Of a stretch of DNA of 38,370 nt, positions 24,273 through 30,211 are shown piece after piece; the stretch's first letter is position 1, and each line of letters opens with the position of its first letter. The notes under the pieces are model-generated. The model ran no database searches. It had not been told where the DNA came from and saw only the letters and a list, made by a program, of their open reading frames with translations. Source of the stretch: Minisyncoccota bacterium (GTDB taxonomy: Bacteria; Patescibacteriota; Minisyncoccia; Phycocordibacterales; UBA5272). The stretch is taken from the NCBI GenBank assembly GCA_018063165.1, contig JAGOQU010000008.1, positions 1 to 38,370 of the forward strand. Reading direction: 5' to 3'. The position numbers and the translations under genes were made by a program.

Positions 24273-24401
24273 TTATCCAAGCCTCTTGATTAGCTTGTTA
24301 ATTTCATCTTGTTGTCGTTCTATTGACTGAACATGAAGATTTCCCTCTTCTGAAGATTTTCTCAAGTACTGGTAAAAATTGATTTTATTGTTTCTTTTCA
24401 T
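24273..24401 (-). pseudogene. Truncated second copy of the recombinase N-terminus (42 aa)
   Basis: This frame starts MKRNNKINFYQYLRKSSEEG and ends EINKLIKRLG before a TAA, 8 nt before the ATG of the full recombinase. It aligns residue by residue with the first 42 residues of the full gene (MKRNNKLKYFEYLRKSSEGE ... KRLG), with about a dozen differences. The DNA is a tandem, diverged duplication of about 137 bp. A -10-like TTTAAT lies 10 nt before its ATG, so the promoter of the recombinase may now first translate this leader peptide. It could be a recombination scar between two integrase genes or a regulatory upstream frame. Confidence 0.8.
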
Positions 24402-24427
24402 AATGTAGTTAATTAAATATAAAGAGG

Positions 24428-24559
24428 GATGACGGTATGCCACTTCGGGTTGCTACACACAAAGAAGGCCCGTCACCCCTCACTAGATTCAATTAAAAAT
24501 CATGATGAGTGGAGAAACTTATTGCCTTCTTTGTGTGTAGCACTCTTATTATACCCGAA
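24428..24559 (-). repeat. Long hairpin upstream of the recombinase with competing stems
   Basis: TTCGGGT + 19 nt (24444-24469) pairs perfectly with 24524-24542 and, after a 10-nt bulge, ACCCGAA 24553-24559: 26 base pairs around a 54-nt loop. A competing short stem TGACGG (24430-24435) / CCGTCA (24470-24475) would force another fold. It lies between the 51-aa gene and the recombinase copy. It could end the leftward rep operon, regulate the recombinase, or be a DNA site for replication or transfer. Confidence 0.75.
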
Positions 24560-24562
24560 TAA

Positions 24563-24718
24563 TTAGTTTTTATTAATGTTGTGTTGTGGGTACATAATCC
24601 CCACTATGTGTATTAAGCTTCTGAAGCTTTCCAACGCATCTGTTCGATTCAGTTCAATACCGTATTCTGTCTTGTATTGTTGAATAAATCTGTCTAGCTG
24701 GTCATCTCGAATCATCAT
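24563..24718 (-). CDS. Small hypothetical protein, 51 aa, last gene of the rep operon
   Basis: The frame reads MMIRDDQLDRFIQQYKTEYG, then IELNRTDALESFRSLIHIVG and a short polar tail. It begins 5 nt after the stop of the primase-helicase gene and uses the same strand, so it belongs to that operon. The sequence is helical and amphipathic with no cysteines or membrane segment. Short proteins with a similar LDxFIxxYKxxxGIEL start are, as I recall, frequent in CPR genomes and mobile DNA, with no known function. The first of two adjacent ATGs is taken as start. Confidence 0.75.
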   Translation of the reverse strand: MMIRDDQLDRFIQQYKTEYGIELNRTDALESFRSLIHIVGIMYPQHNINKN

Positions 24719-24723
24719 TTAGA

Positions 24724-26778
24724 TTAATGTGGTTCTGTCTGCCATTCGGGGGTTTCAGCTTCTTCCTGGTTTCCTGCTTCTATATCTGAATAGGAAACAG
24801 GAATTTCATCATGACTACTTTGCTCTTCTTCCTGTTTTCCTGTGCTTATAGTAGGTAAGGAAACAGGAAGGTCATTTTCAGTGGTTCCAGTAAATAACCT
24901 AAGGTACTTCTTCTTTTTGTTTCCTGTTTTCAATTCTTTTGAAGGCACTTTCTCGATATCTTCATTATCAATGGCTATATCAATACCATCATCGATAGTG
25001 TTTTTGCCGTATTCCTCTGAAAGAATTTCATGAATCTCTTCACGGTTTTTCATTCCTTCACTTAACAGTGTTATGACAATTTCAGCAACTTCCTCAGACT
25101 TCTTTTTTCTATCATCATAGTCACCAGCATAGGCGAAGTCAGATGGACCATTGATATCTTTGATAACATTAATCTCAAATGGTTTGAGTGCCTCAGCTTG
25201 TCGTAATTTTGTTTGTCTTATAACGAGCTTATCTTCCTCGTCCTTTTTTCTTTCGATGGTAATGTGACAGTCAACGGCAGCCAATATGTCAGAAGATCCA
25301 CGCATGCTTTGTCCTGAGTTAGTTGTATTGAACGATGTTTGTTTTCTGTGATGATGCGTGAAGAGAATGGAGGCACCAGCAGTAATAACTTTTTGAAGGC
25401 TACTAAATACTCTTGCCATACCTTTTGCATCATTCTCTTCTTGTCCATGGACTCTTACAAGAGAGTCCAGTATTACAAGTTTAATGTTATGTTTTTTAAC
25501 AATGTCCACTATCATATCTCTAGCTCTTTCGTCATCAACTTTGATACCACTTTGTGATATATAATGGATGTTGTCATCCTCTTTTGCACCTAGTAAGCCG
25601 AGTCGTTTCTTGAGTAGTCTGATATGATCTTCCTCATCGATAATAAGAACTCCACCTTGTGTTGTTTTGAACTTACCAAAGACAGGTAGTCCTCGAGCAA
25701 TTCCTAAAGCAAAGTGAATAGTAACCCATGTCTTGAAGTCTCCAGGATTGCCTGAGAAGGCGGTTATTCCTTGTTTTGAGACTAAATACTCTATTAGCCA
25801 TTCTTCTTCACCAAAGTCTGTTTTTAAGATTTCTCCAATGTTCCATAGTCGAGGAACTGTATATGGTTTCTCATCTTGATTAAGTCTCTCTGAAGATCTG
25901 TTTTCTTGTTCTTTTTTCCATATAGCATCTATGGTGTCATCTATTTCTTTCTGCCTTTCTGTGAATGATTCTGGTGATTTTTGAATAATCTTGTCCCATC
26001 CATATACAGCAAGTCTTGCAACTTCAACGTCATCAGGTGTTTTAGCGTTTCTTAATGCCATTCCAGCAACTTGTGATAGTGCTCTGTGTCTTAATCCTTG
26101 CCCAGTTTCTACACCTTTCAGTAAGACATTTTGAACTGAGTTACTAATTGCCTGAGATGTCTTACTTTCTATTGATAAAAAGGGGACCATTTTATCTAAT
26201 TCTTCGAGAGTTGTTCTTTCGTCTTTGTTATAAGCGAGAATTTTTACTTCAAAAGGTTCATTAGGATTTTTGAGATGTAGCGTGTATGGAAGTCGCAGTA
26301 CTCGTGCAGGGTCCATAGCATTGGTATCACCATTAAAGAATTGAACTATTCTTTTTTGAACCTCTTTCCACTTTGCAATGTTTTCAACAGTCGGTTCGAT
26401 TGGTTCTGGATAGAGCCATATCATATGGACTCCTTTTTTGGTTCTGTTGATAATTGTTGGTAATGGTATATGATTCTCTACTCCAAGCATTCGTGCCTCT
26501 TGTATGAGTGTATCTATTTCTTCTTGTGGAAGCTTAGATTCAAAATCTATATCTACAAAGTTTGCGTTAAGTGATGACAACATTGTCTCATCTGCTTTCC
26601 CTTCAGAAGGGAATCCGTTAACAGTGTAGAAGGTTCCATAACCTCTACTATTGTGTGACATATCAAGAGTGTTGTTGCCTTGTATCACATCTTTTTTATT
26701 TACATCATGAATGTATCGTGATCTTGTGTTAAGGAAGAGCCTCATAAACTCTTCTTGTGTTAGTAATTTTTCTTGCAT
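24724..26778 (-). CDS. Primase-helicase fusion of a mobile element (RepA/KaiC-type ATPase C-terminal)
   Basis: 684 aa. The N-terminal part (about 1-200) has a primase-polymerase (AEP-like) pattern: FVDIDFE with D76 and D78, then the basic MDPARVLRLPYTLHLK segment (about 155-170). The middle (about 330-560) is a RecA-fold ATPase of the RepA/RadA-like AAA_25 type, with Walker A GNPGDFKT (343-350), IIDEED (379-384) and Walker B LVILDS (433-438), and LFTHHHRK as the family histidine segment. A winged-helix-like region (about 580-630) and a disordered acidic tail follow. It should start and unwind DNA for replication of the element. The tail is encoded by two 66-bp repeat units. Confidence 0.85.
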   Translation of the reverse strand: MQEKLLTQEEFMRLFLNTRSRYIHDVNKKDVIQGNNTLDMSHNSRGYGTFYTVNGFPSEGKADETMLSSLNANFVDIDFESKLPQEEIDTLIQEARMLGVENHIPLPTIINRTKKGVHMIWLYPEPIEPTVENIAKWKEVQKRIVQFFNGDTNAMDPARVLRLPYTLHLKNPNEPFEVKILAYNKDERTTLEELDKMVPFLSIESKTSQAISNSVQNVLLKGVETGQGLRHRALSQVAGMALRNAKTPDDVEVARLAVYGWDKIIQKSPESFTERQKEIDDTIDAIWKKEQENRSSERLNQDEKPYTVPRLWNIGEILKTDFGEEEWLIEYLVSKQGITAFSGNPGDFKTWVTIHFALGIARGLPVFGKFKTTQGGVLIIDEEDHIRLLKKRLGLLGAKEDDNIHYISQSGIKVDDERARDMIVDIVKKHNIKLVILDSLVRVHGQEENDAKGMARVFSSLQKVITAGASILFTHHHRKQTSFNTTNSGQSMRGSSDILAAVDCHITIERKKDEEDKLVIRQTKLRQAEALKPFEINVIKDINGPSDFAYAGDYDDRKKKSEEVAEIVITLLSEGMKNREEIHEILSEEYGKNTIDDGIDIAIDNEDIEKVPSKELKTGNKKKKYLRLFTGTTENDLPVSLPTISTGKQEEEQSSHDEIPVSYSDIEAGNQEEAETPEWQTEPH
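24763..24869. repeat. Two 66-bp inverted-repeat units inside the 3' end of the primase-helicase gene
   Basis: Unit 1 has TTCCTGGTTTCCT (24763-24775) and AGGAAACAGGAA (24792-24803); unit 2 has TTCCTGTTTTCCT (24829-24841) and AGGAAACAGGAA (24858-24869). The period is exactly 66 bp, 22 codons, so the protein tail is also repeated (PVSLPTIS-TGKQEEE / PVSYSDIE-AGNQEEA). Another TTTCCTGTTTTC half-site lies near 24920. The arrangement is compatible with iteron-type binding sites or a simple tandem coding duplication. Confidence 0.7.
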
Positions 26779-26780
26779 AT

Positions 26781-27047
26781 TTACTCTGTGTCTTTACCTA
26801 TATAATTTCTATAGAAATTTTGAAGAGTTATGCTTGGTGATTTCTCGAACATTGAGTCAAGAAAGTTTTGCATAGATTCTTTAATTTTTTGAGAATTTGC
26901 CTTAGAAAGATCTTTCTTTTTTAGGAGGTTGTCAGCTTCTTCAAAAAATGCATCTATTTCGCCTTCTAAATCATCTAATACTTTTAACATTGCTGTAGCA
27001 ATCATGTTATTTGTAATTTTCTGATTCGTTCGTTTTTTATTGGTCAT
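26781..27047 (-). CDS. Hypothetical helical protein, 88 aa, in the rep operon
   Basis: Not recognised. The first 20 residues are basic (NKKRTNQKITNN), the rest acidic and helical (LDDLEGEIDAFFEEADNLLKKKDL), suggesting a coiled-coil or helix-bundle protein. Its stop is 2 nt before the primase-helicase start, and it begins 4 nt after the stop of the upstream 49-aa gene, so the three are one operon. A small replication accessory or DNA-binding protein would fit, but nothing in the sequence proves it. Confidence 0.75.
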   Translation of the reverse strand: MTNKKRTNQKITNNMIATAMLKVLDDLEGEIDAFFEEADNLLKKKDLSKANSQKIKESMQNFLDSMFEKSPSITLQNFYRNYIGKDTE

Positions 27048-27051
27048 ATGT

Positions 27052-27201
27052 TTAATTTTTAATTGTTGATAGATATTCCTTTGTTAGCCTTTGTTGGATA
27101 TTAAGGAAATCTTTAATAATTTCTTCATCGATATATGTATCTTCTGGTAAATCTAATGTTAATGGTTCTAGCATGTCAGCTTTTTCTATTTTTCTTTTCA
27201 T
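27052..27201 (-). CDS. Small hypothetical protein, 49 aa, first gene of the rep operon
   Basis: The frame reads MKRKIEKADMLEPLTLDLPE, then an acidic and helical remainder ending YLSTIKN. Its TAA is 4 nt from the ATG of the 88-aa gene, and a promoter with an operator-like repeat lies about 50-95 nt upstream. The length, tight spacing and operon-leader position support a real gene. No known domain is seen. It could be a regulator or a packaging/partition peptide; this is open. Confidence 0.65.
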   Translation of the reverse strand: MKRKIEKADMLEPLTLDLPEDTYIDEEIIKDFLNIQQRLTKEYLSTIKN

Positions 27202-27254
27202 TTCTTATTTTGTATTTTTAGATTAATTGATTAACGTTTTGTAAAGTTTTTAGG

Positions 27255-27299
27255 AGTATGTCTCTCCATACTATAAATGTGGACAAGTCAGGGTGTAAA
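27255..27299 (-). promoter_or_regulatory. Promoter of the rep operon with an overlapping inverted repeat
   Basis: On the minus strand a TTTACA -35 (27294-27299) and a TATAGT -10 (27270-27275) are 18 nt apart. An 18-bp inverted repeat AGTATG-6-CATACT (27255-27272) overlaps the -10 and the start of the transcript, the place expected for a repressor operator. Confidence 0.5.
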
Positions 27300-27341
27300 A
27301 ATAAAAGCAATAAAAATAAAGCTCTTTTGACAAAAAACAAT

Positions 27342-27371
27342 AAAAAAACAGCCTGATTTTTCAGTCTGTTT
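27342..27371 (-). terminator. Terminator of the 347-aa gene
   Basis: AAACAG-C-CTGA (27346-27356) pairs with TCAG-T-CTGTTT (27361-27371) with one mismatch. Read leftward it ends in a T-run, 4 nt after the stop of the gene at 27375. Confidence 0.75.
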
Positions 27372-27374
27372 GTT

Positions 27375-28418
27375 TTAGTTATCTTCGAGTTCTTCTATTT
27401 TAAATGTTCTATCTTCATAATAACCTTCTTCGCTATCTTCTTCATTTATTTGTGTGTTGTAATTTAATGATGATGTTGCTGAGAATAGTCTTTTGTCTCT
27501 CAGATCAGGTTCTGGTTGGATCTTGAAGATAGGTTCATAATACTTATCCTTGCTACTCTTGTCACTGATATCTACGAAAGGGTCTTTTTCTGTATCAAAC
27601 ATCACACACAAGGCCTCTGAAAGATGTCTTTTTGCTTGGTATATAGAATCTAAGCTCAATGTTTTCCCATTTTTGCCTTTTATTGTTCCTATTAAAGTAT
27701 TGGGTGTTGCTCTTCCAAGTTTTTTATCAGTAAAAATTGACAGTGCCACTAAAAGGTCCCACTCTCTGTTTTTCTTATGGTTTTTTAGGTTAGAACTAAA
27801 ACCAAGTTCTATATAATCACCTTTTTTGATAATTTTTCCTCCGTAACATATTTCTGCACCATCAGAATCACTGGTTATTTTAATTTCAACTTTGTTCCAT
27901 TCAAAGTTTTTGGGAATATTATCAAACTTCGAGTATTTCTTTTTCATTAAAGACCTATGTCCTGTTTTTTTAGAAAAGCTAATAATAAAAGGTTGTAGCT
28001 CTTTTAGTATTTTAAGTATTTCAGAAAGTATTTCTCTATCCTTTGCAAAAAACTTAAAAAGTAAATCAGATTTTTCTGTAGCAATTTGTGATTCGTAAAC
28101 CGAGTCAGGATATTTTTTAAAAAAGGACTCTAAGTTGATTTCCTTTATTTGTTCACGTTTAGGAAATAGCTGAGCATTATCTTTTGCTTTTTTCCCGTAA
28201 GCAAGAATATAATTTACACTTGTTAGAAAAAATTCATCATCAACATATATGCCATTATGGAGATCTTTTTGAAAATCTTCATTTTCTAAGATTTCATATG
28301 CAAGATTATTCACGCCAACAAGAAATACCTTTGCTTCATCGATATTTTGGACCTTATTTTTTAAAAGGTTTTTTGCAATAATATGAAGTTCAGTTTTCTT
28401 ATTTTTTACAGTTTCCAT
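27375..28418 (-). CDS. Hypothetical protein, 347 aa
   Basis: Not recognised. It is soluble and Lys/Glu rich. The N-terminal part (1-130) is helical. The middle (about 165-210) is beta-like, with EWNKVEIKITSDSDGAEICYGGKIIKKGDYIELGF. A later segment (RATPNTLIGTIKGKNGKTLSLDSIYQAKRHLSEAL, about 240-275) looks like a helix-turn-helix or compact helical domain. A TATAAT (28426-28431) with upstream TGT lies 7 nt before the ATG, a leaderless promoter on the minus strand. It is divergent from the HEPN-like gene, with promoters back to back in 54 nt, a layout often seen when one protein controls the other. Confidence 0.65.
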   Translation of the reverse strand: METVKNKKTELHIIAKNLLKNKVQNIDEAKVFLVGVNNLAYEILENEDFQKDLHNGIYVDDEFFLTSVNYILAYGKKAKDNAQLFPKREQIKEINLESFFKKYPDSVYESQIATEKSDLLFKFFAKDREILSEILKILKELQPFIISFSKKTGHRSLMKKKYSKFDNIPKNFEWNKVEIKITSDSDGAEICYGGKIIKKGDYIELGFSSNLKNHKKNREWDLLVALSIFTDKKLGRATPNTLIGTIKGKNGKTLSLDSIYQAKRHLSEALCVMFDTEKDPFVDISDKSSKDKYYEPIFKIQPEPDLRDKRLFSATSSLNYNTQINEEDSEEGYYEDRTFKIEELEDN

Positions 28419-28425
28419 TTGTTTT

Positions 28426-28463
28426 ATTATAACAAGAATATTATTTTTTAATACTGGTATACT
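28426..28463. promoter_or_regulatory. Divergent leaderless promoters
   Basis: Minus strand: TGT-TATAAT (28426-28431), 7 nt before the ATG of the 347-aa gene. Plus strand: TGG-TATACT (28458-28463), 9 nt before the ATG of the HEPN-like gene. Confidence 0.6.
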
Positions 28464-28472
28464 TGTTAGATA

Positions 28473-29234
28473 ATGAATAACAAAGAATTTAAAGGAAATC
28501 TTGATAGTTTGCCAGCTTCTTTGTTTATAGATAAAAATAAAAAATCTGATGATTATGAAAACTTCTTTTTGGTTTTAGGTGTTGTTTTCAATGATCTGAA
28601 AGGATTAATGATGTTTGATATGCTTATAAAAGAGTCGTATAGAAAACCTGAAGAAGGAGAGGTTTCCTCACATACGGGTGAATATGGAGGTGCCAGAATT
28701 CAAATAAACAAATTCTTAATTGGTGTTATTAATGAATTCTTGGAATTTTTGAAAAGTAATGAAGGCACGATGAAAACTTTAGAATTTCAGTTGTTGTTAA
28801 AAAACTTGTCTCCAGAACATAGAAAAAGATGGACTGATTTGGTTGATGTTGCTATGAAAAAAAATACCTCAGATTCAGAAATATTAAAAACGTTGGTTAA
28901 CATTAGAAATAACGTTGCGTTTCATTACTACCAATCTGGGAAAGTTCTTAGAAAAGGTTTCATTGATGTTTTTAATAATCAGAAAGATGATAAGCCTCAA
29001 TACAAAAAGCCATACTTTTCAGTTGGAGAAACAATGGAGTCAACTAGATTTTATTATTCTGATGCTTCCGTAGAAGCGTATACCCGTTCTGTTCTTACAA
29101 AGGAACAGGTCGAAAGTATTAGCAATATTGTTGACGATATGAACAGTACAATAACAGCGTTAATGACTGCATACATTACATCACTTAAAAATAAAATTAA
29201 GGTAAATAATAAACCGAAAAAGAAAAAGAGATAA
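28473..29234 (+). CDS. HEPN-like domain protein, 253 aa
   Basis: Mostly alpha-helical, soluble. Residues about 145-165 contain LVNIRNNVAFHYYQSG with R-x5-H, the pattern of the HEPN active site, which in toxins and defence nucleases cuts RNA. The segment IRNxVAFHY is close to that seen in several abortive-infection and unknown HEPN families. The C-terminus is Lys-rich (NKPKKKKR). It shares a divergent promoter region with the 347-aa gene and is convergent with the HD hydrolase, the two stop codons touching (29234/29235). The ribonuclease role is inferred from the motif and the neighbourhood. Confidence 0.65.
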   Translation: MNNKEFKGNLDSLPASLFIDKNKKSDDYENFFLVLGVVFNDLKGLMMFDMLIKESYRKPEEGEVSSHTGEYGGARIQINKFLIGVINEFLEFLKSNEGTMKTLEFQLLLKNLSPEHRKRWTDLVDVAMKKNTSDSEILKTLVNIRNNVAFHYYQSGKVLRKGFIDVFNNQKDDKPQYKKPYFSVGETMESTRFYYSDASVEAYTRSVLTKEQVESISNIVDDMNSTITALMTAYITSLKNKIKVNNKPKKKKR

Positions 29235-29849
29235 CTACTTTTTTATTTCTAAAGTTGTCTTTAGGTGGTGGTGATATTTTTTTCCATATCCATCAATCCA
29301 GTCTGTGAGGCGGAGTAAGAGAGGAACTTTTACTTCCACCATAAACCTACGATTTTCTTCAGATAGTCCATGTGCTTGTGTTAGGTTATCTGCTAAGTCG
29401 CACAGCTTGATGTACCACGCTTCTTCGTCTCTAGCTTCAATAAGCTTAGCAACCATAAGTGTCCAGCGTTCAGTCTTGTTCTCGATACTCATATCGTGCG
29501 TACAGAGGCGTATAAGCTCGATAGTTCGTCCTGTGAAGCCAAGAGCTACTAATTCTTTAAAGCTAACACCTCCGTCTTCTACGATGTCATGGAGAAGTGC
29601 AGCGAGAAATAGTTCTAAATCAGGATCATCCCAGTGGTGAAGTCTTTTTACTGCATCGTAAACACGGATAGAGTGCATATAGTTGTGTTCACCTGGTAAT
29701 CCTTTTCGTTCACCTTTAATTTTTTCTTGCACAAGAGCTTTAGCAATCGGTTCCATCTTTTCGAAGTATTCCCAGTACTCAGTGAGTGTCATTCCTTTTA
29801 CGCTTTTTGTGTTGTTTAATAATTCTTGAAATTCTTTTGTGTATGTCAT
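29235..29849 (-). CDS. HD-domain hydrolase of RelA/SpoT type
   Basis: Metal-dependent HD phosphohydrolase. Motifs in order: HNYMHSIRV (His of helix 2), LLHDIVEDGG (the HD pair plus ED) and IKLCDLADNL (final Asp), the order of the (p)ppGpp hydrolase domain. There is no synthetase or TGS/ACT domain, so it is a small alarmone hydrolase-like or nucleotide hydrolase protein. The frame extends to a TTG at 29903; I take ATG 29849 as start because the extension has no ribosome site and lies between the terminator and the gene. Its upstream region is a structured RNA with promoter and terminator. Substrate unknown. Confidence 0.85.
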   Translation of the reverse strand: MTYTKEFQELLNNTKSVKGMTLTEYWEYFEKMEPIAKALVQEKIKGERKGLPGEHNYMHSIRVYDAVKRLHHWDDPDLELFLAALLHDIVEDGGVSFKELVALGFTGRTIELIRLCTHDMSIENKTERWTLMVAKLIEARDEEAWYIKLCDLADNLTQAHGLSEENRRFMVEVKVPLLLRLTDWIDGYGKKYHHHLKTTLEIKK

Positions 29850-29904
29850 GTTTTCGTTTGTTATCTGATAGTCTCTCAGGGGCTTTTGCTGTGGACTAGA
29901 CAAA

Positions 29905-30096
29905 CAAAAAAGCGACTAAGAGTTTTGATCCAGCTTGTTGTGGCTGAATGAAATCTCCCAATCGCTTTTCGCAATCAGTCATTTATATCATGTGGTTCCT
30001 CGCAGATTTCCCAAGTTGCCTACTTCAAGCCTAGAACTTGAAGAGATATAAACGGTCCAAATTATTGCATGGACTGCATATTCATGTGAATGAACT
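29905..30096 (-). ncRNA. Structured RNA candidate (~190 nt) upstream of the HD hydrolase
   Basis: On the minus strand a TATACT -10 (30103-30108, part of TGCTATACT) precedes a compact RNA. Visible pairings (plus coordinates): 30045-30052 with 29982-29989 (8 bp, TTTATATC/GATATAAA), the hairpin CTTCAAG/CTTGAAG (30023-30043), 30072-30076 with 29976-29980 (5 bp), and a terminal stem of 13 pairs (29955-29967 with 29910-29922, including G-U) followed by a T-run to 29905. The terminal stem has an inner CAGC/GCTG hairpin. GTCCA/TGGAC (30055-30059/30070-30074) competes with the 5-bp pairing. I do not recognise a known family. It is either a standalone RNA or a riboswitch for the HD gene 56 nt downstream. 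Confidence 0.6.
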
Positions 30097-30180
30097 ACCT
30101 ATAGTATAGCATATTTAGGAGTACTTGACTCATCCACCATTAACACATGTTTTCCAATAGACCAACCCCTAAAAATTGAG

Positions 30181-30186
30181 TATAAT
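30181..30186 (+). promoter_or_regulatory. -10 box of the defence-type cassette
   Basis: Consensus TATAAT 26 nt before the first ATG. No clear -35. Unlike the leaderless genes, this leaves a short untranslated leader. Confidence 0.5.
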
Positions 30187-30211
30187 CAAAGTTGTATATT
30201 AAATAACTATT

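Noticed and set aside
24266-24280. TTG-started extension of the recombinase (MDNNS)
   Set aside because: The duplicated upstream copy shows that the ancestral start is the ATG giving MKRNNK.
29850-29903. TTG-started extension of the HD hydrolase
   Set aside because: No ribosome site, rare start codon, and the extension begins right after the terminator T-run of the RNA candidate.
29905-30096. Identification as 6S RNA
   Set aside because: The length fits, but I could not pair the 5' and 3' ends into the single long hairpin that 6S RNA requires.
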